A program made the position numbers and the translations under genes. A stretch of DNA of 64,000 bases from Lycocorax pyrrhopterus obiensis (lineage: Eukaryota > Chordata > Aves > Passeriformes > Paradisaeidae): contig JACSVZ010000015.1 in the NCBI GenBank assembly GCA_014706295.1, positions 56,541,535-56,605,534 of the forward strand, written 5' to 3'. Position 1 is the stretch's first letter, and every line of letters begins with the position of its first letter. Below are positions 26,515-38,100 of this stretch, piece after piece. A model generated the notes under the pieces. The model was not told the DNA's origin. It searched no databases and saw only the letters and a program-made list of their open reading frames with translations.

Positions 26515-29193
26515 ATGAGAGATCCTTGGAACAGCAGAATTTTTCCTTTTTCTCAACGGTGCGTGAAAGCATATCAGGCAGCAGGACACAAACGGCCATA
26601 GCAAAAAGTACTTTGGAGTCCCAAGAAAGTAATTTGCTTCAAACAGTTTTATCATCAGTTACCACTTCCTTTGATGGGACTTTACTTAGCCAAGAAGAAA
26701 CAGCTAGGATTTCAGAAGGGAGAAGTACGCCGTTGGTGGATGTCTCTGTAACGAGCAATGAGGCATTCTTAAGTGATGATGAATTTATTAGCTCCTTTTC
26801 AAAGGCACAGTGGACTCCTCCAGTGAAGTCTTTCGCAGTTTTAACAGATCATCACTCAGTTAATACAGTAGAGCCATCAAGAGAAATGTTAGAAACCGTG
26901 TTGCTAACACCTTCATTATCTGTCCTTTCTTCACCGTATGATGTCTCAGAAACAGCACAGCAGAAGACTCCGTTAAGCGCTGTCCCTGAACGCAGCTACA
27001 CTCTTACGGAACTAAAGCCTTTTGTACCAGATCGTGAAATGCTAACAGCAAGCAGAGACTTGCTGTTGTACCCTCCAAATACAGCTCTTCCTTTCACTTC
27101 CATTCCTTCAGAGACGGGACTTGTGGCACAGGAAAACATTACTGCAAGTTTAACAGCTCTGCCTTTTGAGGCTGCTTCAGAGGGATTGCCTCTTCATCTC
27201 AAGCTGCTGGGTGAAACCAGCGCTGGGGCCCCAGATGCCACAGCACAACGTGCAGACCTGTATGGTGATGTTTACACCCATGTGAGTAGCAGGGCAGCAG
27301 AATCTCTCAGTCAAAGGACCTACCCCACTCCAAGCATTCCCTGGGCCATGCCAACTTCAGCAGCCAGTGCTGAGCCTGCTTTTTCTCCTATTCGTCTTCC
27401 ACTTGTGTCTTTGCCTCTTGATTCAGCTGCCATTTCCGTGAACTCTAATACAGTTCTTAATGCCAGGGTGTTTACACGTGAATTCTCCACTACAGAACCG
27501 AATTTGCCTGCTGGTTCAGAAATACCAAGTCAATCAGAGCTTGTCAGTGAGCTCAAGAGTCCAGTGCCTTACACAAGATCATACAGTTACTGTCTGTATT
27601 GTGACTCAGTGTCACTTCTGCCAGAAGCAGGCTTTTCCCCAGAACATGATGTGGGCTCAGGCGATTATGTTGAAACTTTGACCATCAAAGCCTCTGAAGT
27701 ACAAGGCATAACTGCATTTACAACTATAATTACTGACGGGTATGAATTAGAGGAACCTACACCTGAGATTTTTGATACTTCTTTTCCATCAAGACCAGTT
27801 GTTTCACTTTCTTCAAGATTCGCAGAAATCCCTGATTCAAGCATGTTTTTAATAAGCACTACAGACACTAGAACACCTATAACAATATCTCCTTCCTACC
27901 ATCAGCTCCCTGGGGAAACATCACTGGATATCCCTGTTTCCCAGACTCTCCCTGTTCTGGAAACAATTTCGTTGACTCCAAGCACTCGTGTAGAACCTCC
28001 TGGTGCCACCACTGTTCTGTTGGACTCTCCCATCATCCCAAGTGAGCCAGTAGCATCGTTTGCAATCAGTCAGACAACCTTGCTGGAATTGCCAGAATTA
28101 ATGCCATCAGAATCTGTGGTTTTGCTTGGCAAGACATCTACAAGGGATGAACTGTCTTTAAATATTTCAGATTTTCCATCCAATCTTTTATCAACACCAT
28201 TTTTTATTGAATCTAGCTACTTGTCTTTATCACTGACCCTGCTAAATTCTTACTCTGTCATGCAGGGTGATTTATCAACACTCTTACCTCAGACCTTGTC
28301 GACTGGGACATCAGTACTTTCTGTGGATGTTACCAGCTGGGACTTAGCTACCGCTGTCAGCTCTGCCACTGACACCGAGGTTTCTCAGTTACATCTTGGC
28401 CAAACATCATACTTTTATTCAAATGCATCGTCCCTTCCAGATGTGCAGGTTCCTGAAATAATGCCATCATCAGATTTTCACTCAGAGTCATCTGTGTTTC
28501 TGGAAGCATCCTCGGTACTGCCAGTGGGCTCTGAAGTTGTGCTTACCTCAGCTGCCACAGGAGCTACCTCTCAGCTGGAGCCTTCACTCTCCACCTCTCA
28601 CTCTGTGGTTCCTACCCTGGTGCTGCCCACTTCCGACACCCAGTCTGTTACCAGCAGCATCTTGCTCAGTGAAACAAATCTGATCTCTTCGTTTACTACC
28701 TTTCCAGCAACTCCTGTCTTAAATGTATCTTCATCTCTACTTTCAACTGCTCTGGGTTCTGATGAGGATATTGGTGCTACAGTTAACCCCACGCTGCTTT
28801 TAACATCTGGCAGCAAGGGCAGCGTCCCCACAGCCTTTCCTCCCACAGACCCTGGCAACCTCACATCAGATGCCGACACCATCAGCGTGATGCCCTTTCC
28901 TACAGCATCTCTGTCTGCGACCTCGTCGTTCGCTCCCACACAATTTCCTCCGACTGCTAGCCCTCCCCCTGGATATGAAGTTCCATCAGGAAGCAGTGTA
29001 ACTGCTGGTGCTGGTGCATCAGCTCCTTCCACCACTGTCACCAGTGCTACGGGCAGCCCGGGGACGTTGTCCTCCACCCCTCTGAGGACCACTACTCCAT
29101 CTGAAGTGGTGGTTGTAACCTCTGCCATGACTACTACCAGGCAGCCGTATGTCTGCGACATCACTGTTCCCGACGCCTACTTAGTCACTGCGG
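26515..29193 (+). CDS. KIAA1549: KIAA1549 exon 2: giant mucin-like ectodomain exon
   Basis: This 2679-bp exon encodes 892 full codons plus a split codon at each end (phase 1 to phase 1). The start was chosen at the acceptor AG at 26513-26514, which follows a long pyrimidine tract. The open frame runs upstream to a GTG at 26295 but has no ATG there, so that part is read as intron. The first residues, E-R-S-L-E-Q-Q-N, line up with the human exon 2 start E-L-S-P-E-Q-H-N. The donor GTAAGA follows 29193. The product is dominated by Ser, Thr and Pro with six N-x-S/T sequons, as expected for a heavily O-glycosylated extracellular stalk. Only three cysteines occur: a C-L-Y-C pair at 27591-27602 and one in the terminal Y-V-C-D-I-T-V-P-D-A-Y block. 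A conserved island around 27654-27810 contains G-S-G-D and ends in F-P-S-R-P. The rest diverges strongly from the human sequence as I remember it. Confidence 0.93.
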
Positions 29194-32100
29194 GTAAGAT
29201 ACTCCCAGCATTTTCATTTTGTTTTTCAGAAGCCACTGTAATATGACCCCCTAGCTAAATTGCAGATTTTGAATTAAATAAGTGAGCCTTTCAGAGAAAC
29301 ACAGCATAAATTTAGACAAAGAGCTGTAAAAGCATTGATTTATCATTTACTGTTAAAAATAACAGAATTCACTTGAACAAAGTCCATTGTGATAGGAAGT
29401 TACAAATACATTACACTGCACAGAGAATGAAGTTATCTTCTAAAATTGCTGATGCATACATACAAGTGTGCTGAGTTAGAGGCAGCTTTATCACTTCATC
29501 GGTTGTAAATGAATGTTACTGTCATGGAACTGTTCTGCCAAACTGTTTTATGTTCTGACTGAGTAAGTTTCTCCTTTCAGTTGTTGCTGCTGTTTATTAA
29601 AAAAACACCTGCATGTGAGGTAATGTTGTAATATGTAAGAGGAGAATTGGTTTAAAAAACGTTTGGGTTTTGCTACCATTTTTATAATTTTACCTTACTA
29701 GCTTATGTTTGTATCTTACCTCCTCCCATACTTACCTTCAGTTGGATTTGGTGTGTTTGTAACCAGAAAAAGTGACGTTAGTGTGTTTCAAAATTAATTA
29801 TCTTAGCATCTGTGTTTGCTTTTCTGGTGTTTTCCTGCCTCTTCCTAGCTTGTTAACAAAACAAAACCAGCAAACTAATCCAGGGCAGCTGCAGAAGTGC
29901 TGCATTTTCATGGCGAGCCATATTTTTTACCTTAAAGATTTAGTAGTAAGAAACAAAGCAGAATGAGCATAAACTCATCTTCCAGATACGTAGGTGATCT
30001 AGGTGTGCTAGTGATGAGGAAGACTTTTTTTAAAGGTGTGATTTGACTAGTTTTGTAGGTAAGTTACTGATGGAAAGTAAATGCAGGATGACAACACGAC
30101 ACTTTACAGTTGTTTGCTTAACCCATAGTCACAGTGTCAGGCATGACTGTAACAGATATGACATCCATTGGGATGTGGGGATTTTAAAGTTCTTTCTTAC
30201 TCTATGGATAGCCCTTTCATTAATTAATGTCACGTTTGTTTACTTTTTATTTAAGAGAAAAGTAGATGCATATTTACTGTGGCTTTTTTCTGACCTTATC
30301 TGCATTCCATGCATTGCCTACAAAACTTTTAATTGTGCTGTGACAGCAGGCTCACTCACAAGTCAGACCGAATATGCTGCTACTTTCCCATTTGAATGCC
30401 TCAGTGGCTCTTTAAAAGTTTCATTTATCAGAATGCTAAAGACATTAGCTGTGGAAAAACAAAACAAGAGAAAGGAAAGAAAATTATCGTTCCTTAAACT
30501 TTACAGTCACTTTTTAGGATACAGTCACACCTTTACCCTTGTCCTTGTTCATCTTACCTGTTTGATGCAGCTGATCTCTGTGCCTGCTTTTTCATGCACT
30601 GCACAATTGAAAATGCAACTTTGAATCAAAACCCAAGAGATGAAGCTAAAATGTATTTTCTGACTGACATTAATTTCTAGTGCTGGCCCGAAGAGCTGTT
30701 CTACGAAATGTCAGTGAATCCATCAGACAAGTGCTCAGAGTTCAGTTCAGGAGATCAGTAGAGCTAGAGGTAAGTGGTATGAAGAGTGTACAAGTACTCT
30801 TTGATCAATGTAATACAATAGTGGGTTTAGTTCACAAACTAAAATAGTAGTTCAGACAGTCCATAGATACTGTATTAGAGCTTTATTTTAACTTAGATGT
30901 TAGTCATGTTTTTTTTTTAAATGTGAACATGATGTCACCTTTTTTACTTTTAGAATGCCATCATTTTCTAGGACAGACCTTTCTTGGTTTTGCCAGAGGT
31001 GAACAAGCAGTGTCCAGACTCTACTGCTCACCTCCTTTGGCTGGTGAATTGAAACTGAAGAACTTTTACCCTTGAAAATACCTGTTAAACAGATCTGTTT
31101 GTTCTGCTAGCTGATTACGTACTTAGCACTTTCAACAAAATGAAACCTTCTCCCCATTCTTGTGCTTTTTATAAGTGAGACCATCAACACTCTCAGGGGA
31201 GGTGGTGGAATCCCAAATGCCTGATTTGGCAGGGGAAAAAATCCAGGTGTGCAATAGTAAGATATTATTTCTAAGCCTTCAGGTAGGTGTAACTCCTGTC
31301 CTTACCTCCCTCACTGGAATAGCTGTACTCTTGGGTTTTTTCTGAAAGCTTTCTCTGCTTTGATATGCAAGGAATCTTCTTTGAACAATATTTCAATATT
31401 GTTTTCTAACTTCCAAGTGGTCGTCTGGTTGAGATGAGGGTTAAAGGCTCTGTTCTCCACCTCTATCTCAAACCCTCTGACTGAGAGGAAAAGACTGCAG
31501 AGGTAGTTTGGGGGGCAACTTTGTTGTATAATCAGATACTTCAGTGGTGAGGAAATACTTAAATGGAATTACTGGTGTAGATGAGGTTCAGCTGCACTTG
31601 CAGTTTTTCATGTCTGTATTCATGTAGTTGTCATAGCCCAGCACCAAGTAACCTTTTCTGACTCAGTAATCTCATTTTCATTATGTACTTAACTCAAGTA
31701 GCAGTTTGTTGAACATAACTTGCATTTCTCCATGCACAGAATTGCTTGGTGCCTTTAACTTTGGCATCTCCCATGATCACTGGACTCAGTAATTAAACAA
31801 CTTCTGTCTGGTGTTTGAGGATGTACAGCTCTACTACTCAGTCAAGATAGGAGTGTTATGAATTCCTGCCAAACTTCAGCTACAGTGAGCTGCCTCTGTA
31901 AATTATGTGTAGTTTATGTCCTTGTAGCAGCACCTGCTCATGAGCTACTTAGATTTTTTTATATATAAGAGATTTTTCTTCTGGTTTGTAATTATACCTT
32001 CAGTTTGTGCAAACTGGAATAGTCAAGAAGAAGTCAAATATTCATAATGATAAAAACACACTTAATTTTCAGTGACCTTACACAGCTTAGTAATACAGGA

Positions 32101-35100
32101 GTGCTTAACCTTAATACTAACAGCAGTAAGACAAAATCTGTTGCTAAATGTTTGAAGGCTAATTGGAACAATTATTTGATATCTCGCTTTGTATTTTTTC
32201 CCTTAACTTCCTGCCTTTCAGGCCTACTATTGCCTTGTAAAGCTCTCAATAGGAGAAAGCTTTTAAGAAGTCCTAAGGCTTCTCAGAAGTAACTGTTTTT
32301 ATAAATAATGCAGCTAGTCCAGCTTCATTCTTTGAAAAATCTTTTCTATCAAAAGGAAAGACATCTTTGCTGAATCAGTCTTGCTTATTCTAGAATGCTG
32401 CTTTGGGTTTTGCACTAAAAATAATCACTAACAAATATGTTTTTACCTCTAACTGTGGAATACTAACAAAACTGTTACTTTGAAAAAGAGCTGTCTATAA
32501 CAGCAGTATGTTGAGTGGTGATGTAATGCAATATTTTAAACAAAATTTCTCTATCTCGCTAAACTTAATTAATCAAACAGACCTGACTTTTGTTAGTTGA
32601 AAGTACCCAGAAACAATGCGTGTGTTTGCAAGTTCTGGTAAAGCAGTGCACTTCTCTAAGCTGCTTTTTTACTGTCTCTTATTACAGCTCACAGATGTTC
32701 CTTTGCTGTGATGTAATGTACAGTAAATCAGGAGACAGTCCAGTTAAATTTAACTTCGTAGTAATGTATGCTTTAAAAACAAAATCCATAGCAGTGATGG
32801 CTATAACTGCTGCTCACTTTAAATAGGAAGCAAGTTTAGCAGTGAAAGGAGGATTAAAACATGTTTTGCCCTCAACTTTTTCAGTTGAAACTTTAGTCTC
32901 TGCTGCTTTATTATTTCAAACATAGTGAGTTGCTGAAGTGGAAAAAAGAGGAGGCAGAATCCTGCCAAATGAAAAAAAATTTTTGTCAGTTTTTTCCTAG
33001 AAAAATCCTTATGGCAAAGTGAGAGTAACGAAAAATTTCAATTTTTTGTTTCTAGTTGGTCTCAACATAATGCATCTGCAAAAGAATTAAGACCCCATTG
33101 TCTGAGTAAGAGTAATTTTAGTCAACTTTCTGTAACGTAAAGCTTATGACACTTGGGTAAGATCTGTTAGACAATGTTCTCTTGACTTGACTTGCACTGG
33201 GGTGTGAAATAAAATAGTGTTGGCAGAGACTCACTGCCAGGACCCCTGGTGCAATTAAGTTCATGCCAACAGGAAAAAGGTTTTTGCCAGCCTCATTTGT
33301 GCTTGGAAATTTTATCACGCATTTTAGCATTTTTACCGTAGCCACTTTGTTGTTGTATTTAATGTGGTCTTGGGGGTGTGTCCTTAACCTACCAGTTCCT
33401 GTAATCCCAAATCAGTGAACTCTGCCTCCAAAGTAAGGAGTTCATGTCATTGCCAGGTAACTGCTTCTTTCAAAGATGCCACCTTGTGGTCTTGCACTGG
33501 CTTCATCGCCGCTTCACCACTGCTGAAGTTCTGGCTGGTACTGTAGAGATGTGTAAAACCAGTGAGAACTGTTGCCTTAGGATCCTGAAGCGCAGAGAAG
33601 CAGAAGCTTTGTTTCATTTTTAAGACCTGTGAGCCTTTGTATTCCATCCTCAGGAAGTTAAACACCCTCTGCAGGCATTTTATAGGATTCTTAATAAGGT
33701 GGTAGTGAGGAAATAAGTTGCTGATACTTTCTGCCAGATGTTTACACAACATAATGCAGTGGAGTGTAGGCATGGGTTAGGTTGTGGCAAAGGTGCATCT
33801 GGTCAAGTATTTTAGCAGACAATAATCACTAGCAAATGCTTAGGAAACATCATAAGGGACAGAGAAACGATACAGTGATGTTTTTCCTAAATACTCCTCT
33901 AGCCTCTAGTAAACTGAGGCTTAAAAACTTTCTGTACTGGATGTGCTTTCTCTTGTGAGGGTAGCTTGGAATGAGGTAGGTTGTGTTCTGGAAACAGCAG
34001 AGTTGGGTTAGTCATTGCACTTTGGAGTGGGGATAGCTTAACTCGAGGTGGTGTTAAGAGTTCTGTGCTTCTACTAAAGGTTTCTGCTTTTGCAGCGGGA
34101 ATGGCTCCAAAGTGCACATGGAGTTTTGTGTGCTTCTCTGGCTTTCTGGCCCAAGGCTTAAAGTAAAGAATTTGTACTTTTTAATATTAGAAATCCGTGC
34201 TTGTGTACTTTAATAGTGACACCCTAAAATGTGATGGTTCAGCTACCTAATTTGTTAGCATCTAGCTGTCCTGGCAGTAGAGGTGAAACTTCCAAGAGAG
34301 GGTTGGATGGATGGCTGGGTCTGTGAACCATTAGAGCTGTGCCAAAAGCAGCGATTCTCATTCATGAATCACGAGTCCAGAGTCATGAGCTGTGCTCTTC
34401 TATCCTAGATAGCTTTGTAGATTTCTCTGTGAATTAGCTTGTAGACAGCATCATGCTGTCATGGGTCTGTTATTTCTGTCATATGGATTAGGCTGAAGAG
34501 AGCTAATTCTAGACAGCCCTGCAATATGTCAAGCAGAAATAGCTATTGTTTTGACTTGTAGTGGGTCTAATCTGCCTACCTCAAAATTACTGTTAAAAGT
34601 GGATTTTTATTTTGGATGTCCATTCTGGAGTTTCTTTTGCTTTTCTGATGCAGCGAAGCACAGAAGGGAACTGGTGTTAGCTTTTGAGCCAAAAAAGTTA
34701 ATTCCAGGGTAGGCTGCTCTCCTGGTGTCAGAGGTGCAGCACAACCAGTCAGAGATGGAGGCAGCTGAGTTGGTTACAGAGGCTTGCTTTCATGTCTGAA
34801 ATCCCCAACTTGAACGCACAAGTATATGCTGGCTGCAGTAGGCCTCTCTTCCTCAGCATACATTGCTTTAGAAATCACCAGCAAACTGTCACTGAGATTT
34901 GTAATTCTAATTCCTCTTTTTCTTGCCTTTTAAGTAGTCTCATTTGCAAGTAATGGGCAACTTTCTTTTGGCATGCGTTACCCATTTTAACTGCTGTTTC
35001 CATTTGACAAACTGAAGCTGCAGAGATTATTTCATCATGAGATAAAAGAATAAAATTTCAGATAAGAGGAGCTGAAAAGAGCTGTGCACATTATTCATAT

Positions 35101-38100
35101 CAAACAAATTTGAGTTTTATGGATCTAAATCCATTTAAAATAAAAGTTGGATGTGCATATATTTGTGGGCTAAGAAAGAAGAAAGGCATAATGAGCAGCA
35201 TAGATTATTTTTCTCATTTCCTTCTGCTGCTGAGGTAGTTTCTTCTGGTGAAGATGAGCTCTCTGAAATGCATGCTTTTTTAGAGGACAGGAAAGAGGAG
35301 CTTGCTGTCTCATCTCAACAACAGTTGCCATCAGTTTACACTGCAGCAGAAATACCAATAAGGAACATGTGGGTTGCAATTTAAGTGGCACTGTGCTTTT
35401 CTATAAGGCTGATCCTGAAGCTGAAGTTATCTAACATATCCCTTCACCAGCAAGGCATCTGCAAGGTGCTAGCATCCCTTCAGCTAAGAGGTCCACGTTT
35501 ATCAGAAACTTTGGGTCTCTGGTTTGCATTATCTGTGAGGCCATCATGTTGCACATCCCAAAATACTTTTGAAGTGTGACTGCCACAGGCAAATAAAGCA
35601 AACTGGGGGAGTAAATCAAAAAGGAAGAAAATAATGATGGGGAAACAGGTGTTCTTAATATTGAGAGGGTTTCTCTGAAGGAGGGAAGACACTGCATTAT
35701 GTTTAAATAAAAAAACCCTCAGTTTGTTCTTACTTAGAAGACTGAGAAATGGTGGATAAGTGTGTCTGCATGGTTCAAGGTTTATATTTAACTTGCAATC
35801 TCATTTCTTTTACATGATGTCTAAGGCTCCTCAGGGTTTTTAAGAAGACTCAAAGTCAGGACATGAATTGGAAGAGGAGAATTGTAATGTGGTAACTGTG
35901 TTGAAACAAGCGGATAGAAGTGTTCCCTGGAAGAAAGTTTTCTTGAGTGCGAAAATTATATCCAAAGAACATTGGTTATGTGTATTTTACTCCTTGTGTG
36001 CCACATATGAATGGTATAGGATGTATTCACTATGTGATGTATGACTGAAATGCAGAAGCTATGCAAGCAGTTCAGTGAGTAAACAGGAATTTTGTATGGG
36101 GAATGTTACGTACACCAGGGGAATGTAGGCGAGGGGGAGTGCTAATACGTGGGGATGTGATAAATCAAGAAGTGGTGAGATTGGTGTGTTGTACTGAAGA
36201 GATTCCAGTAGGTGCACCTGGCACAGGGGAGTTGCCTCTCTGATGCACTGGAGCAGAGGCTGCAAGGCACAGCACTTGTGTTTGTGCTTCTGTGCTCTTT
36301 GAAAAATAAAGATTGCATTTTCCTACCTCTTGATGAAGTGGCTTTGAACTGCATGAGACTGTGTAGGTCTAAAATGTTGCCAAATTTAACATTGATGTGT
36401 TTGGGTTTTTTTAATTTCTGATTTTTTCTTTTTTTGTAGGTTTATAAAATTTCTCCCAAATTTTCTTTCTTGGTGACATCTGGTCCCTTTGTTTACACGG
36501 CAATAGCTGTCATAAACGTGCTTGTGAACAGCAGTCTTCTTCGTGGGGAGGCCCCCATGATCCTCTCACTGCATCCTTCCTTCACTGTGCCAGACAACAG
36601 ATTCCAAGTTCAGACAGGTGAGTTCTTCCTGACACAGAGGGGAAAAGGTAGCTTTGTACTGATTCACACTTCTTCACTTGTGATGCGGGGTTGAGTCAAA
36701 ACCCTGTGTTCTACTGCAAATCTTAATTCTTGGTGCTAATGGCATAATTTAAAGGTCCATGGTGGAGAGGTGATAAATTGTGAACAGTTAACCTCATCAT
36801 TTCATTTTTTTTTTCAGCGTTTTTTTTTTTTGGTACATTGCAAAATAGGTGTGCTCTTTTTGTTGTTTCTAAAGGTGAGAAGAGAAAAGAAAACTGTGAA
36901 ACATTTATTTGTAAAATCACAGTGCAGCTGCTTTGTAATGCTTGTGTCAATTTCAGATTAAATTTATATTAAAAGCTGCCTTTTTGTGTTGTCATGATGT
37001 AGGAGAATTGGTGAGCAGGAGGATTGATGGCTTATGTATAGCATGAGCAGGAGGATTGCTTGTGTGGTATTCAGCTTTCCATGGCTGCTGTATTGCAGCG
37101 GTTTATGCAAAGTTGATGGCTACTAATAATCTAAAGCAAAATAGTACCCACGTAATAGATTTTGAGAGTCAGTGTTGTCGTTTAAAATCTTCTTTGGGCC
37201 CTGTTTGCATGATAAAACTGCCTGTCTGGTTGGTTGACTGTGTAATGAGGTAGTGACAGGGACTCAGCATACAAGCGGAGTTAATAAATGTCAACATGGT
37301 ACTTTTGTTCAGGAACGTTTCGTGTGTTGTTTATTCTCTGTTAATAATTGTATGGCAAGACATCACTTTAACTGTGCAGGTGTGATGTCTTTTCCACTGC
37401 TTAATGTGGTTATATAGAGAGACAGTAGATGTATTTTTCAGTTCTGAACCTTGTATAACATTGCTGTTAGGGTCTGTAAGCTAACCGTAGCATTTCTTTG
37501 GTTAAGGCTATATCTGGAAATCCACAGGTGTGCATGTAGTTCAGGTGTGTGTGCCTGATCACATTCCTCTGAACTCACTCTTTCTATCTTGTGCTCTTTT
37601 TTTTCTGTCTTCTGAACTTAAAGATGTCTGTATCTAAACTTAACAGATAGTTTACTAAGTGTTTTGAAAGTATTAGACCAATACTAATGTGCATTAATGG
37701 ATCCAATATGTAGTCTTTTAGATAAGCTAAATACTGTATTTCAGGCTACAAGAAAGATGTATTTGTTGCTTTTTTTCCTGAAGATTTTCGTGGATTAGTT
37801 GGGTGTTAAGGATTTCAGTGTGGCCAATTCAGTGGTCAAGTCAGGTGAAGTTAGCCACATGTGTATAGTGAAGGTCTCCTAGTATGCAGGAGGAAACAGA
37901 GATTCACTAGTATGTTTCAGAAATCTAATTGCTGCTGCAACCAATATTAGCAAGTAGAGAATTTACTACAGCAACACAAAATGTATTTTTAATGTATTTT
38001 TATCTGGTGTTTCACTGAATGTGTCCTGAGCTTCATGAAAGAAGAAAATGATAGCCCTGTGAATTCTGTTGCTTGTTTTGTTCTGTCTCGTGGAAATACT

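Noticed and set aside
28598..29164. 188-codon open frame on the - strand
   Set aside because: It lies wholly opposite the Ser/Thr/Pro-rich exon, whose codon use leaves antisense frames open. The Val/Gly-rich product has no recognisable domain.
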